A stretch of DNA of 64,000 bases from an uncultured Acidobacteriota bacterium (GCA_900696665.1 CAADGY010000306.1:1-64000); one strand, 5' to 3'. Positions 26,620 through 36,959 are shown, numbered from the stretch's first letter. A program made the numbers and translations. The notes: generated from the letters alone by a model not told the origin.

Positions 26620-27813
26620 ATGTCCTTTTCGGACCCTGGGGAGTTTTACAGAATTGAGAAACTGCCCCCCTACGTGTTCGCCGTTGTAAACGAGATGAAA
26701 GCGCGGCTGCGCTCCGAGCAGAAAGACGTGGTGGATTTCGGCATGGGCAACCCCGATGGGCCTACGCCGCGCGCTGTCGTCAACAAGCTGATTGAAGCCG
26801 TACGGAATTCGCGTAACCACCGTTACTCTCTTTCCAAAGGTATTCCCAAGCTGCGGCAGGAGATTGTAAAGCGTTACAAGAGAAATTATGGGGTGGACCT
26901 GGACCCGGACGTCGAGGCGATTGCAACCATCGGAGCTAAAGACGCCCTGGCGCATCTTCTGTTTGCCGTGATCGGGCCGGGCGATCCGGTGGTGTCACCG
27001 AATCCGGCGTATCCGATTCACCAATATGGCGTCGCGATGGCCGATGGCATGCCCTGCATGGTTCCGATGCCGAACCCGGGAGCATTCCTGAACGGCCTGG
27101 AGCAGCTTTACTCGAGCCTTTCGAAAAAGCCGAAACTGATTCTGATCTCGTTCCCGCACAACCCTACGACGCAGTGTGTCGATCTCGACTTTCACCGCGA
27201 AATCATCCGGCTTGCCGCTCATCACGGGACGATGGTTGTTCACGATTTCGCCTACGCGGATCTTGGTTTTGACGGCTATCAGCCACCTAGCATCCTTCAG
27301 GTGGAAGGGGCGAAAGAGCACGCCGTTGAGATTTTTTCGCTTTCGAAGAGCTACAACATGGCAGGTTGGCGGGTTGGGTTCTGTCTGGGAAACCGGAGAA
27401 TGATCGCGGCTCTGGCCCGCATCAAGAGCTACCTGGACTATGGGATTTTCCAGCCCATTCAGATTGCTTCCATCATCGCTTTGCGGGAGTGCGAAGAGGA
27501 TACTCATCAGATTCGTACGTTGTACCAGAACAGGCGTGACCTGTTGATCGAGGGGCTGTGCCGCGCCGGCTGGCCCGTGCCGCCTCCGCGCGGTTCCATG
27601 TTCGTGTGGGCGCCGGTTCCGGAAAGATTCCAGCACCTTGGCTCGCTGGAATTTTCAAAGCAGTTGCTGGAGAAGGCCCTGGTTGCGGTATCGCCCGGAA
27701 TCGGCTTTGGCCCGCTCGGCGAAGGGTTCGTGCGATTCGCCCTGATTGAAAACCATCATCGAAGCCGGCAGGCGATCCGGTCTATTAAGCAGTTCCTGAC
27801 CAGCAAGTGTTGA
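26620..27813 (+). CDS. alaC: Pyridoxal-phosphate aminotransferase, AlaC-type (glutamate-pyruvate)
   Basis: A 397-residue class I/II aminotransferase. The N-terminus FYRIEKLPPYVFAVVNEMK and VVDFGMGNPDGPTP closely follow E. coli AlaC, which makes alanine from pyruvate with glutamate. PLP-binding residues are seen: N181 in SFPHNPTT, D209 and Y212 in HDFAYADLG, and Schiff-base K243 in SLSKSYNMAGWRVGF. It has cytosolic character with no leader. An LL-diaminopimelate aminotransferase role is an alternative because the two groups are close. It is transcribed alone, divergent from the DUF350 gene, and followed by a GC-rich inverted repeat. The ribosome site is weak. Confidence 0.85.
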   Translation: MSFSDPGEFYRIEKLPPYVFAVVNEMKARLRSEQKDVVDFGMGNPDGPTPRAVVNKLIEAVRNSRNHRYSLSKGIPKLRQEIVKRYKRNYGVDLDPDVEAIATIGAKDALAHLLFAVIGPGDPVVSPNPAYPIHQYGVAMADGMPCMVPMPNPGAFLNGLEQLYSSLSKKPKLILISFPHNPTTQCVDLDFHREIIRLAAHHGTMVVHDFAYADLGFDGYQPPSILQVEGAKEHAVEIFSLSKSYNMAGWRVGFCLGNRRMIAALARIKSYLDYGIFQPIQIASIIALRECEEDTHQIRTLYQNRRDLLIEGLCRAGWPVPPPRGSMFVWAPVPERFQHLGSLEFSKQLLEKALVAVSPGIGFGPLGEGFVRFALIENHHRSRQAIRSIKQFLTSKC

Positions 27814-27843
27814 GTGCTACCGCTCATAGAGAGCGGAAAGCGA

Positions 27844-27901
27844 GGCCGCGGCAGAGGGCGGGCCGGAAGCAATAGGGTGTGTCTCCGCGCCTTCCGCGGC
27901 C
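27844..27901. repeat. GC-rich inverted repeat downstream of alaC
   Basis: GGCCGCGG at 27844-27851 pairs with CCGCGGCC at 27894-27901, and an inner GGCC-rich segment can add pairs. It lies 30 bases after the aminotransferase stop and could form a hairpin at the transcript end. There is no T-run after it, so a classical terminator is not supported. Confidence 0.3.
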
Positions 27902-28066
27902 GGCCTCATTGAGGTCCGGCATCCAGGCCGCAATAATCGATCTGGGATGTGGTACTGTCAGATTCCGTTGGATCTCGACAGGTCCCTGCTTCTTACCATT
28001 TGGCGCGCGTGAAGCGGCAACTACTACGTGCCCGAGTCCTGAACTGCATCCCTGCTGAAAACGTTG

Positions 28067-28094
28067 TGATATACTTCCAGTCACTCAAAGGAGG
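28067..28094 (+). promoter_or_regulatory. Extended -10 promoter and strong ribosome site for the 1071-residue receptor
   Basis: TGATATACT (28067-28075) is an extended -10 element (TGn plus TATACT). It lies just upstream of a near-perfect AAAGGAGG Shine-Dalgarno (28087-28094), eight bases before the GTG start at 28103. No good -35 is seen. The predicted leader is only about 20 bases. The ribosome site is the strongest noticed in the window and fixes the GTG start. Confidence 0.5.
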
Positions 28095-28102
28095 CTCCCG
28101 CG

Positions 28103-31100
28103 GTGAGCTTAAATCAGACCGGCTGGCGGTCAGTTTTGTGTCTTTATTTTTCCATGTTGTTCAGCCTGTGCCTGCTGGCACCAGAAGTAGCGGTGGCACA
28201 GTCTTCAGCGGCAATCGTGGGAACTGTAAGAGATGTGTCGGGAGCAGTCGTCGCCGGTGCGACCGTCACGGTCACAAACGTAGGTACCGGACTTTCGCAG
28301 ACCCGCTCAACCAGCGGGGATGGCGCTTTCTCATTTCCGCTGTTACCGGTCGGAGAATACCGGCTAGCTGTCGAATCGCCGGGATTTCAACGGTATGTCC
28401 GTACCGGTATCCGGCTCGCAGTGAATGATAAGCCCACCATCGATGTTGGTATGCAACTGGGCCAGATTACCGAATCCGTTACGGTGACCGGTTCCGCACC
28501 GCTTATCGAGGCACAAACGGGAACGCTGCGCGGGCTGGTTGACCAGGAGAGGATTACAAACCTGCCGCTGAACGGACGCGACATGGTGCAATTGATAAGC
28601 GTGCAGGCAGGGGCAATTAAGACGGCGGATTCGTCGGCCGGTGGAGAAGGGGTAGCCTATGCCGTCAATGGCAGCCGCCAGAATGGCGTCTATTACCTCA
28701 TGGATGGCGGCTACAACACGAGCACCTACCGGAATTGGAGCGGCACTTTCCCGAATCCTGATGCCGTGCAGGAGTTCAGCGTACAGCGCAGCAATTTCAC
28801 GGCAGAATACGCAAACGCTACGGGCGCCGTCGTCAACGTGGTGACGAAATCCGGCACGAATGAATTCCATGGCTCAGCTTTCTGGTTCATGCGCAACGCC
28901 GTTTTGAATGCGCGCAATTTCTTTGCCGTTAGCAGGGACTCTCTAAAACGCAACCAGTACGGAGCGACCCTCGGCGGGCCCGTGGTGAAGGACAAGCTAT
29001 TCTTTTTCGCCGCTTATCAGGGCACTACGTTGCGGAGCGATCCGCGGCTCAGTCCCCAGTTCCTTCCGACCGCAGCCATGCGCTCGGGCGATTTTTCGGC
29101 AGTGGGCAGGACGATCAGGGACCCCATGACGGGCCAGCCGTTTCCAAACAACCAAGTCCCGGTCTCGCGCTTCAGTAAGGTGTCTACAGCCTTCCTGAAT
29201 TACATTCCGGTCCCTGACGCCCCCGACGGCAGGCGGCTGATCGGCTCGCCGACGGTTAGGGACGGGAACGAGTACACCGCGCGCGTCGACTACAATCTGT
29301 CGCGGCATCTCTTATCCGGAAAGTACTTCCAGACTGTTTCGAAGGTTCCATTCCGGGTTGACGAGAACGACATTACGATCCCCTTGGTCCGTAACAATAC
29401 CCAGCCTTACCGCCAGGCGTCCTTGAATCACTTGTTCACCGCTTCTGCGACTGTGATCAACAGTGCGACATTCGCCTACCGCTATCGCGGCCGCAGCGAT
29501 GACTGGGGCGGCTTCGAGTACCCGATTAATTGGGCAAAAGCGGGCATGAAAGGGATCGCCATGACTAAGCCCGCCGGCTTCTACATCAACGTGTCCGGCG
29601 CATTCTCCGCCACCCCCAGTTGGCCGTACCAGATCGAGGACTCGGACTGGCATCTTTCGGACACGCTCACGAATATCCGTGGGCGGCACGAGTTGAAGAT
29701 TGGCGGCGAGGTGATTCGCAGCCGGAACCAAATCAGGAACCAGTACCGCCAGTTCGGATTTTTCGATTTCAACGGGTCGATCACCGGTGTCGCAACGGCG
29801 GACTTTCTCCTTGGTGAGGTATACCAACTGTGGCAGGGCGGAGGTGAGTACAAGGATCTCTCGGGCACGCGTTTCGGTCTGTTCCTGCAGGACGATTTCC
29901 GAGCCGCCTCGAATCTCACTCTCAATTTCGGTGTGCGTTGGGACCCGACGTTTCCCTTTTCGGACGCCCTTGGACGACTCCAGTGCTTCCGGCCGGGGAT
30001 GCAGTCAACGCGCTTTCCAAATTCGCCCCCGGGCTACCTCAGCGCGGGTGACCAAGGCTGTCCCGAAGGTGGTTTTGAGACGTATTACGGATCGATTTCC
30101 CCGCGCTTCGGTTTCGCCTGGCGTCCGGGCGGTGGTAAGACCGTGGTCCGCGGCGGCTTTGGATTGTTCTGGAACCCTCAATTCACCGCCATCTATAACG
30201 GCTTCGTTAACTCGGCGCCATTCAGCCCACAGGTAACCATGAACGGCATCAAGTTCGATGACCCTTACGCGGGAGCGGCCAACCCGTTCCCAGCCTCCTT
30301 CGCACCGTTCACTCCGCCGGCGGATTCGCCGATTTTTACACCTCTCGGGACATTCGGGAGCTTTGGCGAAGGCTTTGTTCCCTCCTACCAGGAGAGCTTC
30401 AATCTGACCGTTGAGCGTGAAGTCATGCCGAATACAGTCGCGCGCGCCAGTTACGTGGGTAATTTGGGCCGCCGATTGGCGTATCCGGAGGACATAAACT
30501 ACGCACGATATGTGCCCGGGAACTCGTCGGTGCAGAACATTCAAGCCCGACGCCCGTACAACCGGGACTATACGCGCGTTCTAGTCGCATTTCCCGGTGC
30601 AACATCGAGCTATCATGCTCTGCAAATGTCGCTCGAACGGCGCATGACGCAGAGCCTTTCGCTCGAGGCAAACTACACCTGGTCGAAGGCTATCGATCAG
30701 TACTCGACGGACGTTTCGCCCGGCTTCGGGGCCCAGCCCGTCCCCGGCAACCGGCGAGCCACACAGGGCTTGGCGGACTTCGACGTGCCGCACCGGATGG
30801 TGCTCTCCTATTTCTGGGCCTTGCCACGGCTCTCAAGGCACGCCGCCTGGATGCGGCAGATGTTCGGCGGGTGGGAGTCGTCCGGTATTTTGACCTTGCA
30901 GAGCGGCCGCCCCTTCTCGGTCTTGTCGGGCGTGGACAACTCGCTCAGCGGAATCAACTCGGATTTCGCCGATCTCATCGGCAACCCCTACCTCGATAAC
31001 GGCCGGCCGCGCGGCGACCGGATCAACCAGTACTTCAATACGGCCGCATTCACACCGAACAAACTCGGCACGTTCGGCACGGCCCCCCGCAGTCTACTCC

Positions 31101-31318
31101 GCGGGCCAGGACTGGCGAACTTCGACCTGGCGCTTATCAAATCATTCCCGGTGAAGGAAAGACTGTCGGTGCAGTTCCGCTCGGAGTTCTTTAACGTGTT
31201 TAACCGGCCGAACTTCAGCAGGCCGTATAACGTTCAGCGTGTGCCCGCTCGATTCGGACGGATTGAGAGTGCTGATGATCCGCGTATCCTGCAGTTCGCC
31301 CTGAAGGTGAGTTTCTGA
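28103..31318 (+). CDS. Large TonB-dependent receptor/Oar-like outer-membrane protein
   Basis: A 1071-residue outer-membrane barrel with a Sec signal (LYFSMLFSLCLLAPEVAVAQ) and an N-terminal carboxypeptidase-regulatory-like domain (residues about 36-118; AAIVGTVRDVSGAVVAGATVTV). The plug region follows (ERITNLPLNGRDMVQLISVQAG; VVNVVTKSGTNEFHGSAFWF), typical of the expanded acidobacterial Oar/TonB receptor family. Barrel strands are rich in aromatic and Asn residues, and the protein ends LQFALKVSF with the C-terminal Phe. Acidobacteria carry dozens of these, presumed to import plant or microbial glycans or peptides; the substrate here is unknown. The start is GTG at 28103. It is a single gene, with the convergent nth gene downstream. 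Confidence 0.9.
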   Translation: MSLNQTGWRSVLCLYFSMLFSLCLLAPEVAVAQSSAAIVGTVRDVSGAVVAGATVTVTNVGTGLSQTRSTSGDGAFSFPLLPVGEYRLAVESPGFQRYVRTGIRLAVNDKPTIDVGMQLGQITESVTVTGSAPLIEAQTGTLRGLVDQERITNLPLNGRDMVQLISVQAGAIKTADSSAGGEGVAYAVNGSRQNGVYYLMDGGYNTSTYRNWSGTFPNPDAVQEFSVQRSNFTAEYANATGAVVNVVTKSGTNEFHGSAFWFMRNAVLNARNFFAVSRDSLKRNQYGATLGGPVVKDKLFFFAAYQGTTLRSDPRLSPQFLPTAAMRSGDFSAVGRTIRDPMTGQPFPNNQVPVSRFSKVSTAFLNYIPVPDAPDGRRLIGSPTVRDGNEYTARVDYNLSRHLLSGKYFQTVSKVPFRVDENDITIPLVRNNTQPYRQASLNHLFTASATVINSATFAYRYRGRSDDWGGFEYPINWAKAGMKGIAMTKPAGFYINVSGAFSATPSWPYQIEDSDWHLSDTLTNIRGRHELKIGGEVIRSRNQIRNQYRQFGFFDFNGSITGVATADFLLGEVYQLWQGGGEYKDLSGTRFGLFLQDDFRAASNLTLNFGVRWDPTFPFSDALGRLQCFRPGMQSTRFPNSPPGYLSAGDQGCPEGGFETYYGSISPRFGFAWRPGGGKTVVRGGFGLFWNPQFTAIYNGFVNSAPFSPQVTMNGIKFDDPYAGAANPFPASFAPFTPPADSPIFTPLGTFGSFGEGFVPSYQESFNLTVEREVMPNTVARASYVGNLGRRLAYPEDINYARYVPGNSSVQNIQARRPYNRDYTRVLVAFPGATSSYHALQMSLERRMTQSLSLEANYTWSKAIDQYSTDVSPGFGAQPVPGNRRATQGLADFDVPHRMVLSYFWALPRLSRHAAWMRQMFGGWESSGILTLQSGRPFSVLSGVDNSLSGINSDFADLIGNPYLDNGRPRGDRINQYFNTAAFTPNKLGTFGTAPRSLLRGPGLANFDLALIKSFPVKERLSVQFRSEFFNVFNRPNFSRPYNVQRVPARFGRIESADDPRILQFALKVSF

Positions 31319-31458
31319 GCACCGGACAGGGATGAAAACTCATATGGGTGCAACCGGGCGATATCCAGCGCCGGTTTCATACTTCGGCGGCAGTAAGCCG
31401 GGAGGCATGCTGTGGCGACGCAAGCGACTTGCGCTCATACTCGCCTGCAAGAGCGTCG

Positions 31459-32136
31459 CTAGGCCGTCTTATCTTTCGAATAGCACAGACTGTAGAGGCT
31501 GCACTCAGCGCATTTCGGTTTTCGCGCGATACAGAGCGCGCGGCCGTGATGGATGATCTGGTGGGAGAACAGAATCCATTTCGCTTTCGGAATGATTTTT
31601 ACGAGGTCCTGTTCGATCTTAGCCGGCTCGGTGTTGCGTGTAAGGTCCAGCCGCCGCGAAACCCGCTGTACGTGCGTGTCCACTACAATTCCGGAAGCGA
31701 TGCCGAAGGCGGTACCGAGCACAACGTTAGCTGTTTTTCGCGCGGCTCCCGGTATGGTGAGCATTTCGTCCATGGATTGGGGAACCTCACCGCCGAAATC
31801 GGTAATGATTTTTCGCGCGGCTCCAATGAGTGATTTTGCCTTATTGTTAAAAAATCCGGTCGAGCGGATATCGCGGGCCAACTCCGCCTCGCTCACCGCG
31901 GCAAAGTCTCGCGGCGTGGGATACTTGCGGAACAGCCCGGGGGTGACCTCATTTACACGCTTATCCGTGCACTGCGCGGAGAGGATGGTGGCCACCAGGA
32001 GTTCCCAGGGCGTGTGATGCGCCAGCGCGCAGGTGGCCTCGGGATACATCTCATCAAGCTTGGAAAGGATCGCCTCCACGCGTAGCCTGCGCTCGGCGCG
32101 CGTCTTCGGTTTTACAGGTTTTACCAGCGTCAGCAT
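31459..32136 (-). CDS. nth: Endonuclease III (base-excision DNA glycosylase/AP lyase)
   Basis: A 225-residue DNA repair enzyme removing oxidised pyrimidines. The helix-hairpin-helix with catalytic lysine reads LTIPGAARKTANVVLG, where most enzymes have GVGRKTA; the Val-to-Ala change is conservative. The catalytic Asp is in VVDTHV. The 4Fe-4S motif C-x6-C-x2-C-x5-C near the C-terminus (CIARKPKCAECSLYSLC) is complete. Length is close to the E. coli protein, with a slightly longer basic N-terminus. It lies 13 bases downstream of the zinc-ribbon gene on the same strand, so the two may be cotranscribed. Confidence 0.95.
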   Translation of the reverse strand: MLTLVKPVKPKTRAERRLRVEAILSKLDEMYPEATCALAHHTPWELLVATILSAQCTDKRVNEVTPGLFRKYPTPRDFAAVSEAELARDIRSTGFFNNKAKSLIGAARKIITDFGGEVPQSMDEMLTIPGAARKTANVVLGTAFGIASGIVVDTHVQRVSRRLDLTRNTEPAKIEQDLVKIIPKAKWILFSHQIIHHGRALCIARKPKCAECSLYSLCYSKDKTA

Positions 32137-32149
32137 AGCGGCAGCACCC

Positions 32150-32815
32150 TCATTTAGGTGACATCACACGGAAGTGCACCGCCAGAAACTGCCAGTCCGG
32201 AATCTCGTAAGCCCGCAGTTCTGTTTTAGCGGTTGTCACCACTTCCTTGGCCTCGAAAGGGCCCAATCCCGGAACTTTCATATTGAAACTGGCCACCGGT
32301 TTGGTCTGAGGCGAAGCATTCGACGGTTTCAGGTCCACCGATAACTCCAGGTCGGGAATCTCGGCGGCAGAGTGGTTGACAACAATCAGGCGGACTTCCA
32401 CACGTTTCCGCGCATCTTCCGTGATACGGACTCCGGTAAGTTCCAGGTGTTTGGCAATCGGACTTTCAGATGTCGCCGGCACGGGCTCCAGCCGCGTCGC
32501 CGGTGCGGCTGCCTGAGACCGGGAACGCACGGCGGGCAGAAAGTAGAAATACGCGAGCGCGCCGACGCCGGTTACCACGCCGGCCACGATCAGCGCGACC
32601 AGCCATCCGGGAAGCGCAGCCTTCGCGCCCGGCTGCTGTGCAGGCTTCACTTCCTTCTCCTGCTCGCGCGGCGGTGCGGCTGCGAGCGAAGGTGGAGGGT
32701 CTCCCGGCACCGGTTCCGGTTCCCTTTGTCCTTCCGGCTTTGGAGCGCAGTTCGGACACTCCGAATATGACGGTGGAACCTCCGCACCACATTTCTGGCA
32801 TATCCAGGTGAACAT
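32150..32815 (-). CDS. Zinc-ribbon single-span membrane protein of unknown function
   Basis: 221 residues from the ATG at 32815, which has GGAG seven bases upstream; an in-frame TTG 12 bases earlier is less likely because it overlaps that site. An N-terminal zinc ribbon (CQKCGAEVPPSYSECPNC, two C-x2-C knuckles) is followed by a Pro/Glu-rich linker and one transmembrane helix (WLVALIVAGVVTGVGALAYFYFL, about residues 70-92). The C-terminal beta-rich domain (VEVRLIVVNHSAAEIPDLELSVDL) resembles extracellular FxLYD/DUF-type domains. The ribbon faces the cytosol if the usual orientation holds. No known function; neighbours are nth downstream and the nucleotidyltransferase gene divergently upstream. 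Confidence 0.78.
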   Translation of the reverse strand: MFTWICQKCGAEVPPSYSECPNCAPKPEGQREPEPVPGDPPPSLAAAPPREQEKEVKPAQQPGAKAALPGWLVALIVAGVVTGVGALAYFYFLPAVRSRSQAAAPATRLEPVPATSESPIAKHLELTGVRITEDARKRVEVRLIVVNHSAAEIPDLELSVDLKPSNASPQTKPVASFNMKVPGLGPFEAKEVVTTAKTELRAYEIPDWQFLAVHFRVMSPK

Positions 32816-32873
32816 GGGTTTCTCCAACTAACTTTACCGCAACCGCATCAACGGAACCGTACACTGGATAGGT

Positions 32874-33473
32874 ATGCGCTTGTTCCGGCGCGCCTGCGCT
32901 TCGACGACGCGCCTCGCCATCCTCCCGGGTACGTTTAACCCGCCGACGATTGCGCATGAAGCGATGGCAATGGCGGCAATCCCCCTGGTGGATGAGGTGC
33001 TTTATGTGCTGCCTGAAGCCTTTCCCCACAAAGAGTACAGCACCGGTGCGGGATTCGAGGACCGCATTCACCTGCTGCTGCGGATGGCGGAAGGCACGCG
33101 GTGCTCTGTGGCCTCGACCCAGGGGGGGCTATTCATCGATATCGCCAGGGAATGCCGCATAGTGTATGGCGCGGCCACACAGCTTTATTTCCTGTGTGGG
33201 CGTGACGCCGCCGAACGCATCGCCATGTGGGACTACGGTGAGCCTGGAGCTTTTGCGAAAATGCTCGTCGAGTTCGAGATGCTTGTAGCCGGGCGCGAGG
33301 GTGTGTACGAGGCCCCTGCGGAATTCCGGAGCAGAATTCACAACCTGAACTTAGACCGGGATTACAGCGGGTGTTCCGCGAGCCAGGTGCGCGCACGTAT
33401 TGCTCACGGAGAACCTTGGGAGCACCTCGTGCCGGCCGCTATTCGCGGCGAGGTAAGACGGATCTACTCGTGA
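32874..33473 (+). CDS. NadD-like nucleotidyltransferase
   Basis: A 199-residue protein of the cytidylyltransferase/NMN adenylyltransferase fold. [17 protein letters not shown] has the GxFxPxxxxH nucleotide-binding motif, although the usual (H/T)xGH reads TIAH. The C-terminal [20 protein letters not shown] corresponds to the ISSTxIR signature of NadD. It could transfer AMP to nicotinate mononucleotide, but the altered motifs and the absence of nadB/nadE neighbours mean another nucleotide substrate is possible. The 3' end overlaps the convergent rpoD 3' end by 10 bases. It is divergent from the zinc-ribbon gene, with 58 bases between. Confidence 0.75.
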   Translation: MRLFRRACASTTRLAILPGTFNPPTIAHEAMAMAAIPLVDEVLYVLPEAFPHKEYSTGAGFEDRIHLLLRMAEGTRCSVASTQGGLFIDIARECRIVYGAATQLYFLCGRDAAERIAMWDYGEPGAFAKMLVEFEMLVAGREGVYEAPAEFRSRIHNLNLDRDYSGCSASQVRARIAHGEPWEHLVPAAIRGEVRRIYS

Positions 33474-35134
33474 CAGGACGTATCCAGAAAGGCGCGCAGC
33501 CGGTGACTGCGGCTGGGATGGCGCAGTTTACGCAAAGCCTTGGCTTCGATTTGCCGGATTCTCTCCCGCGTGACGGCGAAATGCTGGCCGACTTCTTCAA
33601 GCGTGTGTTCGCTTCCGTCCTGCAAACCGAACCGCATTTTAATGATCTTTTCCTCGCGGGGGCTGAGTGTCTTGAGGACCTCCGCCGTCTGCTCGCGCAA
33701 GTTGAGATTGATGACCGCTTCCGATGGCGATGTTACCCGCCGGTCGACAATAAAATCTCCAAGGTGCGATTCTTCTTCTTCTCCGACGGGCGTCTCCAGA
33801 GAAATGGGCTCCTGAGCGATCCGTAAAACTTTACGAACCTTCCCGACCGGCAATTCGAGTTCTCTGCCTAGTTCTTCGGTGGTGGGGTCGCGTCCCAGTT
33901 TCTGCTGGAGCATCCGCTGGGTCCTCACCAGCTTATTGATGGTCTCAATCATGTGCACGGGAATGCGGATGGTTCGGGCCTGGTCCGCAATGGCGCGCGT
34001 AATGGCCTGGCGTACCCACCAGGTGGCGTAGGTGGAAAACTTATAGCCGCGGCGGTAATCGAATTTGTCCACCGCTTTCATCAGGCCGATGTTGCCTTCC
34101 TGTATCAGGTCGAGGAATTGCAGCCCACGGTTGGTGTACCGTTTCGCGATGGAGACCACCAGGCGGAGGTTCGCCTCAATAAGCTGCTTCTTTGCGAGCT
34201 CGGCCTCCGCTTCCCCACGTTCCACGATCTGCAAGGTGCGCCGGAGCTCGGTGGAGTTGGCGCCGCGCTCCTGTTCAAGCTGCTCCAGGCGGGCGGCCAA
34301 TTGCCGAAGTTCCCGCCTCCCCTCCCGCTGCGGCGATGCGGAAGCGTTGGCAGTTTCTTCCGACCGCCTCTGTGCGCGGGCGAGATCTCGCTCCAGATCG
34401 CGAAACTCCTCTACCGTGCGGCGCAAACAACCGGCGAGCCTCCGCCGGATGATGGGGCTGAGTTGGAGATCACGCACCATTTGGGAGACCACTACCAGTT
34501 CTCTGGCCAGTGAGAAGCGCAGCCCGCGAATCTGCTTCGGTCTCAATGAGCTCGACGCCGACTGCATCCGCAGGCGGTACTGTTGCGCGCGCCTGTAGTG
34601 AACCTCGATTTCCGCGAGCGCAGCCAGGAACCGCAGTGCATGTTCAACGGCAGCATCATCGGTGAGCAGCAGATCGGGAAGCGACAGAATATCGCGAATC
34701 GAGCCGTCTTCCGGATTAAGGGTCGAACCGAGATGAAGAATCTCTCGAATGATCAACGGCGAGCGGGAAAGGGCTTTTTGGACTGCCTTCTGCCCGTGCT
34801 CGATGCGGCGCGCCAGTTCTATCTCTCCGTCGCGTGTAAGCAGCGGAACGGTGCCCATCTCCCGGAGGTACATGCGGACGGGGTCGTTAGTCTTCTCGCC
34901 GAATTCCTGTGAGAGGTCGGCATCGGAATAGTCGTCGCCGTCGATGCTCTTCTTCGGCTCGTCCAGAATCTCGATACCGGCCGAGTCGAGATCCGTAAGA
35001 ATGTCATCGAGTTCCGGACCACCGGCTATATCGTCCGGAAGGAACTCGCTGACGTCGTCGTACAGGACAAACCCCTTCTCCTTCCCAAGGTCAAGAAGGC
35101 TCTTCAGACGACTGTATTTTTCCTCACCCGCCAC
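33464..35134 (-). CDS. rpoD: Primary RNA polymerase sigma factor (sigma-70)
   Basis: A 556-residue housekeeping sigma factor. Region 1.1 is recognisable ([21 protein letters not shown]), then 1.2 ([11 protein letters not shown]), a variable insert of about 170 residues, region 2 ([46 protein letters not shown]), region 3 ([22 protein letters not shown]) and region 4 with the helix-turn-helix ([30 protein letters not shown]). The start is GTG at 35134. It is downstream of dnaG in the classical macromolecular-synthesis arrangement, but no rpsU precedes dnaG. It recognises the standard -10/-35 promoters of growth genes. Confidence 0.97.
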   Translation of the reverse strand: MAGEEKYSRLKSLLDLGKEKGFVLYDDVSEFLPDDIAGGPELDDILTDLDSAGIEILDEPKKSIDGDDYSDADLSQEFGEKTNDPVRMYLREMGTVPLLTRDGEIELARRIEHGQKAVQKALSRSPLIIREILHLGSTLNPEDGSIRDILSLPDLLLTDDAAVEHALRFLAALAEIEVHYRRAQQYRLRMQSASSSLRPKQIRGLRFSLARELVVVSQMVRDLQLSPIIRRRLAGCLRRTVEEFRDLERDLARAQRRSEETANASASPQREGRRELRQLAARLEQLEQERGANSTELRRTLQIVERGEAEAELAKKQLIEANLRLVVSIAKRYTNRGLQFLDLIQEGNIGLMKAVDKFDYRRGYKFSTYATWWVRQAITRAIADQARTIRIPVHMIETINKLVRTQRMLQQKLGRDPTTEELGRELELPVGKVRKVLRIAQEPISLETPVGEEEESHLGDFIVDRRVTSPSEAVINLNLREQTAEVLKTLSPREEKIIKMRFGLQDGSEHTLEEVGQHFAVTRERIRQIEAKALRKLRHPSRSHRLRAFLDTSCHE

Positions 35135-35210
35135 TGGATATCCCTAAAACGCGAGCGTACAGTGAACACCCGGGTTTACTACGTTCCCGCTATTCTACAA
35201 TAACGTCGCA

Positions 35211-36959
35211 TTACACGTTCACTTCCCGCTGTAAGCGGCTCAATTCCTCTGTCAGCCGCAACGCTTCCGCTATATCTCCAGCCTTTTCCGCCGCTCGGAT
35301 CTTCGAGCGCAACGCCGATTCGGCTGTTTTGCGGCAGCCAAGCCGCAACTCCCTCAGGCACGCTCTTGCCTGCTCGAGCGAACCACTCTCTCCTCCCACT
35401 TCATCGGCAAATATCACCGATGTCAATAGGGCCTTTCCGGCGTCATCAAGGCGTGCTCCGACATCTTCAAAAGTGAAGTCCCCCTGCTGCGTATATAACG
35501 CGCAGATGGTTTCAAATAGCCGTCGTGCCTGCAACTGTTCCCTTCCCGGCAGTGCAACCATTTCCGGAATAATCTCTTCGCGAACTCCACGGTCCGCGAG
35601 CAGCAGATTTAGCAGGATCCTTTCGACAGGCGGAAGGTTCGATTCAGCCCGCTTTTCCGCGCGGCCGCGGCTTTCATAGCCGGTGCTACGCAAACGGTCG
35701 CGCACCAGATTGGCGTCAACACCGAGATAGGATGCGATATCGTTTGCCACCGCCGCCTGTTCCAGCTTGTCGGAGTTCTTTACAATCGCCGGCAACACCG
35801 ACTGGAAGGCCGCCCACTTACCTTGCGCCGTACCGTCGTCGTGTTTAGCGCGGGCACGGTCCGCGAGCCAGTGGAAATAGCCTGCCGCTTTGTCCGCCTT
35901 TTCGCGGTAACGATTCGCGCCGAATCGCTGGATATACTCATCCGGGTCCAGACCTTCTTCGAGTTCGAGAATCCGAATGTTGAGTTTTTCATCAAGCAGG
36001 ATATCGATGGAACGTTCGGCTGCATTCGCTCCGGCGGTATCGGGATCGAAATTGACTACAACTCTGTCGCAGTGACGGTGTATCATTCGAACCTGCGTGT
36101 CTTTGAGCGAAGTTCCACAGCCGGCAACTACCTCGCCAATGCCCGCCGCCGCGACGCCGATGACGTCCATATACCCTTCAACGAGAATCACCCGCTCCTG
36201 TTTCCGGATGCTGGCTTTCGCGCGGTGGAGGTTATAAAGGACATGCCTCTTACGATAGAGAAGGGTTTCCTGAGAGTTCAGATACTTCGGTTCGTCGCCC
36301 GTGGCCATGGCACGTCCGCCGAAGCCGATGATACGCCCCGGCTCATCGTGGATGGGGAACATCAACCGCCCGCGAAACCGGTCGAAAAAACCGCTGCCAT
36401 CCTGACGCAACGAGACCAGTCCCGAAGCTTCCATTTGCTCGCGCGAGAAGCCTTCCTGTTCGAAGCGCCGTGTAAGGGTCTGCCAGGAGTTATCGGACAG
36501 CCCCAACCCGAACTCCTCGATGGTGGCCGGACTGAGGCCCCTGCGCGCCAGATAGTCACGAGTATCGGAGCCCGCCGCTGAATTCAGATTTGAGCGGTAG
36601 ATCCGTGCGGCCAACTCGTGCATCTGATAGAGCGCGGCCCGGAGTTTGGTTTGCTCGTCGGAGTACTCGGCCCGGCGCGGCAACGCGACACCGAAACGTT
36701 CCGCAAGGGCTTTAACGGCCTCAAAAAACGTAAGGCCTTCCAACTGCATCACGAAGTCGATGACGCTTCCCTTGGCGTTACACCCGAAGCAGTAGTAGTA
36801 TTGATGCGTCCCGTTGACGCTGAAAGACGGCGTCTTCTCGGTATGAAACGGGCACAGGCCCATGTAGCGTCCCGCGCCGCCGGTCCGGCGCAGGCGCACA
36901 TACTCGCCAATTACTTTGACGATATCGATCGAAGACTTCAGATGCTTTGCGAGATCCAT
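35211..36959 (-). CDS. dnaG: DNA primase
   Basis: A 582-residue primase that makes RNA primers for replication. The N-terminal zinc-binding domain has C36, H39, C57 and C60 (CPFHTEKTPSFSV and YYYCFGCNAKG). The catalytic core carries RFRGRLMFPIHD and the Toprim part has VILVEGYMDVIGVAAAG and VVNFDPDTAGANA, with Asp residues for metal binding. The C-terminal helicase-interaction region is short but present. It lies 76 bases upstream of rpoD on the same strand and is divergent from a small membrane protein gene. No rpsU or tRNA gene is seen between or before them. Confidence 0.96.
   Translation of the reverse strand: MDLAKHLKSSIDIVKVIGEYVRLRRTGGAGRYMGLCPFHTEKTPSFSVNGTHQYYYCFGCNAKGSVIDFVMQLEGLTFFEAVKALAERFGVALPRRAEYSDEQTKLRAALYQMHELAARIYRSNLNSAAGSDTRDYLARRGLSPATIEEFGLGLSDNSWQTLTRRFEQEGFSREQMEASGLVSLRQDGSGFFDRFRGRLMFPIHDEPGRIIGFGGRAMATGDEPKYLNSQETLLYRKRHVLYNLHRAKASIRKQERVILVEGYMDVIGVAAAGIGEVVAGCGTSLKDTQVRMIHRHCDRVVVNFDPDTAGANAAERSIDILLDEKLNIRILELEEGLDPDEYIQRFGANRYREKADKAAGYFHWLADRARAKHDDGTAQGKWAAFQSVLPAIVKNSDKLEQAAVANDIASYLGVDANLVRDRLRSTGYESRGRAEKRAESNLPPVERILLNLLLADRGVREEIIPEMVALPGREQLQARRLFETICALYTQQGDFTFEDVGARLDDAGKALLTSVIFADEVGGESGSLEQARACLRELRLGCRKTAESALRSKIRAAEKAGDIAEALRLTEELSRLQREVNV

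Noticed and set aside
31332-31833. Overlapping plus-strand frames after the large receptor
   Set aside because: They lie mostly antisense to nth, and the non-overlapping part is only about 125 bases with no conserved motif.
35135-35210. rpoD-dnaG gap searched for a tRNA or small RNA
   Set aside because: No cloverleaf, CCA end or stable hairpin was seen.
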